Of a stretch of DNA of 8,796 nucleotides, positions 5,596 through 8,796 are shown in pieces (the first letter of the stretch is position 1; each line of letters starts with the position of its first letter). The stretch spans positions 1 to 8,796 of the forward strand of contig JALTPW010000732.1 in NCBI GenBank assembly GCA_026999335.1, written 5' to 3'. The notes beneath the pieces are model-generated. The model was not told the DNA's origin and made no database searches. It worked only from the letters and a program-made list of their open reading frames with translations. This stretch comes from Chromatiales bacterium (lineage in GTDB: Bacteria; Pseudomonadota; Gammaproteobacteria; SZUA-152). Made by a program: the position numbers and the translations under genes.

Positions 5596-6240
5596 ATGAA
5601 TAACAGTCGTGGGAAGTCCATCCGAAATATCATTGGGTCTGTATTGGCCAGTGTTCCTTTTATTGTTGCCTTGAGTCCTGTTCAGGCATGCACGACAGAG
5701 GCTTACCTGGGGTCGGTTTGCATGACTGCGGGCAGTTATTGCCCTAGGGGTACCGTTGAGGCAGCCGGGCAACTCGTTGCCATTACTGCGAACCAGGCAC
5801 TTTTTGCTGTGATGGGAACGACTTATGGCGGTGACGGGCGTACCAACTTTGGTATGCCGGATCTTCGCGGACGTACGCCGGTAGGAGCCGGACAGCGGCC
5901 GGGGCCGGGGTTAACATTTGTCAGACAAGGGCAGAAGCGTGGGGTGGAAAGCGTGATCCTACAGCAGAGCCAAATGCCCAGCCATACTCATTCGCTTAAT
6001 GCACTTCCAGTTGATGCTACGGGAAATGTTGAATCAGGTGCATGGCTGGCCAATACACGAATCCCGGGCTCCAGAGGAACGGCAGCCGCTGCGACATATG
6101 CGACCGATGGTTCTGCGACCATGCTTAATTCGGGCTCTATCAGTGTTAGTGGCGGGAATAGTGCTATCGACAATCTCCCTCCACAGTTAGGGATGCGTTA
6201 CTGCATCGTGATTGACGGGGCATTTCCATCTCGTAATTGA
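5596..6240 (+). CDS. Exported phage tail-collar domain protein (microcystin-dependent protein family)
   Basis: The 214-residue protein starts with a Sec signal peptide (basic RGKSIR, then a hydrophobic stretch to SPVQA, cut probably before Cys32). The tail-collar domain follows: EAYLGSVC...YCPRG at 35-51, QALFAVMGTTYGGDGRTNFG at 67-86, MPDLRGRTPVGAG at 87-99, SQMPSHTHSLN at 125-135, and the family's ending PPQLGMRYCIVIDGAFPSRN at 195-214. The domain is related to short-tail-fibre collars and to MdpB-like bacterial proteins; its biological role in bacteria is poorly known. Four cysteines (32, 42, 49, 203) fit disulfides outside the cytoplasm. The frame extends upstream to GTG 5530, but the ATG at 5596 is chosen because GGAG lies at 5583-5586 and the signal peptide then begins properly. 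No phage structural genes surround it; the next gene is a giant DUF4347/Ig-repeat protein, suggesting a surface or extracellular role. Confidence 0.85.
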   Translation: MNNSRGKSIRNIIGSVLASVPFIVALSPVQACTTEAYLGSVCMTAGSYCPRGTVEAAGQLVAITANQALFAVMGTTYGGDGRTNFGMPDLRGRTPVGAGQRPGPGLTFVRQGQKRGVESVILQQSQMPSHTHSLNALPVDATGNVESGAWLANTRIPGSRGTAAAATYATDGSATMLNSGSISVSGGNSAIDNLPPQLGMRYCIVIDGAFPSRN

Positions 6241-6291
6241 TGCGTTGGATACGAGAAATAACGGTTTTTTGAGTCGTTGTTCCTCGGATAA

Positions 6292-6326
6292 GCAAAATTT
6301 GAACTGCTTGATGAAAGAAATTTTGC
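6292..6326. repeat. Perfect 9-base inverted repeat between the tail-collar and DUF4347 genes
   Basis: GCAAAATTT at 6292-6300 is the exact reverse complement of AAATTTTGC at 6318-6326, with 17 bases between. It lies in the 159-base gap, followed by a second weaker pairing (CGACC 6338-6342 with GGTCG 6368-6372). There is no T-run after either, so it is more likely an operator or leader structure than a strong terminator, and the two genes could share a transcript. Confidence 0.5.
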
Positions 6327-6399
6327 GGGTAACAGTTCGACCAAAGGATCGCTGATAACCATTTTTAGGTCGCCAGCCGGAACATAAGGAAAAGTGAAC

Positions 6400-8796
6400 A
6401 TGAAGTCCAGGTACATGCCGCAGTGGCATTTTTATTCACGATTCTACGGTAATGCGCTTGCATTGATTGTTGTTCTGGGTTCTCTGCCGGTGGCTGGGGC
6501 ATTTGCCTCAAAGCCAATTTTATCCCTGAACTCGTCCATTGAAAGAGTTCATAAACCAGCTTCTGCACAAAGTCCCACCGATGCACGCTTGTTGAAGGGA
6601 CGCACGGCTGATTTGAGCACTATTTCCGGTGATGGCCATATCGTTTTTATCGATGCGGGCATCAACGATTTCCAAAGCCTCATCGATGCCGTCGTGGCAG
6701 ATGCCAAAATTTATTTACTGAGCAGGACGGGGGACGGTGTGCGGGAGATGGCTGCTATTCTCGCCGAGCATCGCGACGTGAGGGCGGTACATATCTTTGC
6801 CCATGGTGAAGAAGCTTCTGTACGTTTGGGTGTGGCGTCACTGGATATCGATAGCCTGAAAGACGGTCGTTACAAACAGGAAATGTTGTTGATCAACCGG
6901 GCAATGGCCGAGAACGGCGACTTTAAAATTTATAGCTGTAATACGGGCCGGGGTGAACGTGGTCAACTCTTGGTCAATGAACTGGCTTTATTGACAGGTG
7001 CAGATGTTGCAGCATCCAACGACTTGAGCGGAAACGCTGAGCAAGGGGCAGACTGGGAGCTTGAGGTTGTTGCAGGTGTTGTTGGTAATGATAAACCCTG
7101 GAGTATGGATGCGCTGAAGGGTTTTACCGGTGTCCTCGCGACGGAAACCCTGTCAATTTATACAGATCAAGGTGCCACCCTGACAGATCAGAGCACACTG
7201 GGCGCGAGTAATTTTGTCGCTTCCGGGAGTGATCCCGGCGGGTTGATCACAAACACCGCTGGCTCAGGTGCGTATCTTGATAATATATTAGCTCAAGATC
7301 AAACGGGTTTGTGGATACGTGTGGATGTCGATGGCACCAATCTCACCGCTTTTGAATTAACGGGTTTGACGCTGGCTGAATTTGAGGCGGCCGATGTTTT
7401 TCAGAATATCAGCGTGACAGGTTATGTTTTTGGCGGTGGGACAGTGACGGGTTCCATAGCCGATGGATCAACGGGTGCCGATACATTCCCCGCAACGCTA
7501 ACCAATTTCGCCGGGGTCAGTATTACTGGGTTTAAGATTGATTTTGATGCCATCGATAATGGCGAAGCAAATACATTTATTGGCAATATTGACCTGGCCA
7601 CATTCACCTGGAATGCCGCGAACAGTGCACCGACTATCGGCGGTACCTCGGTCGGACAGGCGGTGAATGACAATACGACTGTCAGCCTCTTCTCTGCGGT
7701 GACCATTGTTGACCTGGATGGAGATAGTGTCACCACGACGGTGGCCCTGGATACCAATGCCAAAGGCGCTTTCACCTCGGCCTCGCTGACGGCTTCAGGC
7801 TTCACCGGGACGGGCCCTTATTCCTTGGCTTCGGCTACGGCGGCCAATGCGCAAACAGCGATCCGTCAGCTGGTCTACGCCCCGTCCAATGACCGAGTGG
7901 CACCCACCAGTACTGAGACCACCACCTTCACCATTACGGTCAATGACAGCACGGTGGATGGTACTAATAGCACCACGACGGTGATTTCCACCTCGATTAA
8001 CGATGCCCCCGGCTTCACGGGAATACCGGGCATCTCCGGTACCGCCGCCGTGGGCAACATCCTGAGCGCGGTCAATATTACGACCAATGACCCGGATCCT
8101 AGCGATGTAGTGACCCTTAGCTACCAATGGAAGGTCGATGGCAGCAATATTTCAGGCGCAACCAGCAACACTTATGTCCTGACCACCAACGAAGCGCACA
8201 AGACTATTACCCTGGATGTGTTGGGTACCGATAGTTATACAGCCACGACCGGCACTTCTACCACTGCCGGGGTAGCGGTAGCTAATGCCGCTCCGGTTAA
8301 CACCGTTCTTCCTGTGATCAGCGGTACCGTGGCAGTCGGCAATGTCCTGAGCAGCACAGCCGGAACCTGGACTGATGCCGATGGAGATACGCCTACTTAC
8401 AGTTATCAGTGGAAGGCCGATGGCGCTTCTATTTCAGGTGCAACCAGCAGCAGTTATAGCCTGACTACTGGCGAAGCACACAAAACCATCACAGTGACGG
8501 TTACTGCCGATGATGGCAATGGCGGCAGTGTCGCTGTGACCTCGGCTGGTACTGCTGTGGCTAATGCTGCTCCGGTCAATACCGTGATCCCGGTTATTTC
8601 CGGCACCGCATCGGTGGGCGGCACTCTGAGCAGCACAACGGGTAGCTGGACCGATGCCGATGGTGATACACCTGTTTACAGTTACCAATGGAAGGCCAAC
8701 GGTACTAATATTGCGGGAGCGACCAGCAGCAGTTATAGCCTGACTACTGGCGAAGCACACAAGACCATCACAGTGACGGTCACTGCCGATGATGGC
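6400..8796 (+). CDS. Giant exported DUF4347/cadherin-like/Ig-repeat protein, N-terminal 799 residues (probable adhesin)
   Basis: The frame is open from ATG 6400 (AAGGA at 6386-6390) to the right edge, with no stop in 799 codons. Residues 1-36 look like a long Sec signal peptide (hydrophobic 18-30, cut near AFA-SK). DUF4347 spans about 80-245: GHIVFIDAGINDFQSL, HIFAHG (H131, H135), then KIYSC (C180), LLTGADVAAS and GADWELEV. About 248-405 is a beta-rich region with FELTGLTLAEF and GVSITGFKIDFDA. About 410-535 is a cadherin-like domain with VTIVDLDGDS, LVYAPSND and TTTFTITVND, ending INDAP. From 536 Ig-like repeats begin, each with YQWK-DG--I-GATS--Y-LTT-EAHKTIT. Two repeats carry TDADGDTP, possibly calcium-binding. 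DUF4347 proteins are usually very large repetitive surface or RTX-type proteins; adhesion is inferred, and the C-terminus that would reveal the export route is outside the window. Base composition is less GC-rich than the left half. Confidence 0.9.
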   Translation, partial: MKSRYMPQWHFYSRFYGNALALIVVLGSLPVAGAFASKPILSLNSSIERVHKPASAQSPTDARLLKGRTADLSTISGDGHIVFIDAGINDFQSLIDAVVADAKIYLLSRTGDGVREMAAILAEHRDVRAVHIFAHGEEASVRLGVASLDIDSLKDGRYKQEMLLINRAMAENGDFKIYSCNTGRGERGQLLVNELALLTGADVAASNDLSGNAEQGADWELEVVAGVVGNDKPWSMDALKGFTGVLATETLSIYTDQGATLTDQSTLGASNFVASGSDPGGLITNTAGSGAYLDNILAQDQTGLWIRVDVDGTNLTAFELTGLTLAEFEAADVFQNISVTGYVFGGGTVTGSIADGSTGADTFPATLTNFAGVSITGFKIDFDAIDNGEANTFIGNIDLATFTWNAANSAPTIGGTSVGQAVNDNTTVSLFSAVTIVDLDGDSVTTTVALDTNAKGAFTSASLTASGFTGTGPYSLASATAANAQTAIRQLVYAPSNDRVAPTSTETTTFTITVNDSTVDGTNSTTTVISTSINDAPGFTGIPGISGTAAVGNILSAVNITTNDPDPSDVVTLSYQWKVDGSNISGATSNTYVLTTNEAHKTITLDVLGTDSYTATTGTSTTAGVAVANAAPVNTVLPVISGTVAVGNVLSSTAGTWTDADGDTPTYSYQWKADGASISGATSSSYSLTTGEAHKTITVTVTADDGNGGSVAVTSAGTAVANAAPVNTVIPVISGTASVGGTLSSTTGSWTDADGDTPVYSYQWKANGTNIAGATSSSYSLTTGEAHKTITVTVTADDG
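8005..8289 (+). repeat. Ig-like repeat 1 (divergent, 95 residues)
   Basis: It encodes residues 536-630, from APGFTGIPGISG to AVANA. It aligns with the next two units over SGTAAVGNILS, LSYQWKVDGSNISGATSNTY and TNEAHKTIT, but it has a different DPDPSD loop and a diverged end, as expected for the oldest or edge copy of an array. Confidence 0.8.
8290..8568 (+). repeat. Ig-like repeat 2 (93 residues, 279 bases)
   Basis: It encodes residues 631-723, from APVNTVLPVISG to AVANA. It contains TDADGDTPTYSYQWKADG, GATSSSYSLTTGEAHKTITV and TADDGNGGS. It is closely related to the following unit at both protein and DNA level. Confidence 0.88.
8569..8796 (+). repeat. Ig-like repeat 3 (cut by the window edge)
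   Basis: It encodes residues 724-799, from APVNTVIPVISG to TADDG, in phase with repeat 2 at a 279-base spacing. The last 75 bases (8722-8796) differ from 8443-8517 at only two silent positions. The array almost certainly continues beyond the window. Confidence 0.88.

Noticed and set aside
5596..6240. Prophage remnant based on the tail-collar domain
   Set aside because: The protein has a Sec signal peptide and cysteines suited to export, and no other phage gene, integrase or att site is present nearby.
7422..8760. Several minus-strand frames in the Ig-repeat region
   Set aside because: They are antisense to a continuous 799-codon frame with clear domain structure.
8005..8796. Tandem repeats considered as a CRISPR array
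   Set aside because: Units are 279-285 bases, fully coding in one frame and encode Ig-like domains; there is no short repeat and unique spacer pattern.

Overview
The window looks like chromosome of a gammaproteobacterium outside the Enterobacterales. The housekeeping proteins (TrhP/YegQ, TalB-type transaldolase, SlyD with a histidine-rich tail) are gammaproteobacterial in type, the left half is GC-rich, and the intergenic spaces carry REP-like repeats beginning GTAGGAGCG. The genus cannot be fixed from the sequence alone.

Left half (1-5149) is mostly ordinary single-gene units. A tRNA-hydroxylation gene (trhP, cut by the left edge, minus strand) is divergent from an exported polysaccharide-deacetylase-like protein. 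Next come a transaldolase with a strong intrinsic terminator, and a TakP-like TRAP solute-binding lipoprotein that has its own promoter but no membrane subunits nearby. A SlyD-type peptidyl-prolyl isomerase follows. A REP doublet with a third REP-like unit between its arms separates slyD from a convergent NUDIX hydrolase gene. Just upstream of the NUDIX gene lies a decayed second copy of the slyD 3' end, frameshifted by a 10-base deletion. This part therefore records a duplication, rearrangement and REP accumulation around slyD.

Boundary region (5150-5595) is about 450 bases with no credible gene. It is much more AT-rich than the left half and contains several inverted repeats, ending in a run of three small potential hairpins just before the next gene.

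Right half (5596-8796) is an accessory surface or secretion module. A small exported phage-tail-collar (microcystin-dependent-protein-like) protein is followed, 159 bases later, by the first 799 codons of a very large exported protein. That protein is open to the right edge. It has a Sec-type signal peptide, a DUF4347 domain with a His/Cys pair, a beta-rich region, a cadherin-like domain and then tandem Ig-like repeats of about 93-95 residues, so it looks like a giant repetitive adhesin. Because it has no stop codon in the window it is easily missed by ORF calling. The pairing of the tail-collar protein and the DUF4347/Ig protein, with a structured AT-rich leader, is the part most likely to be an incompletely described system.
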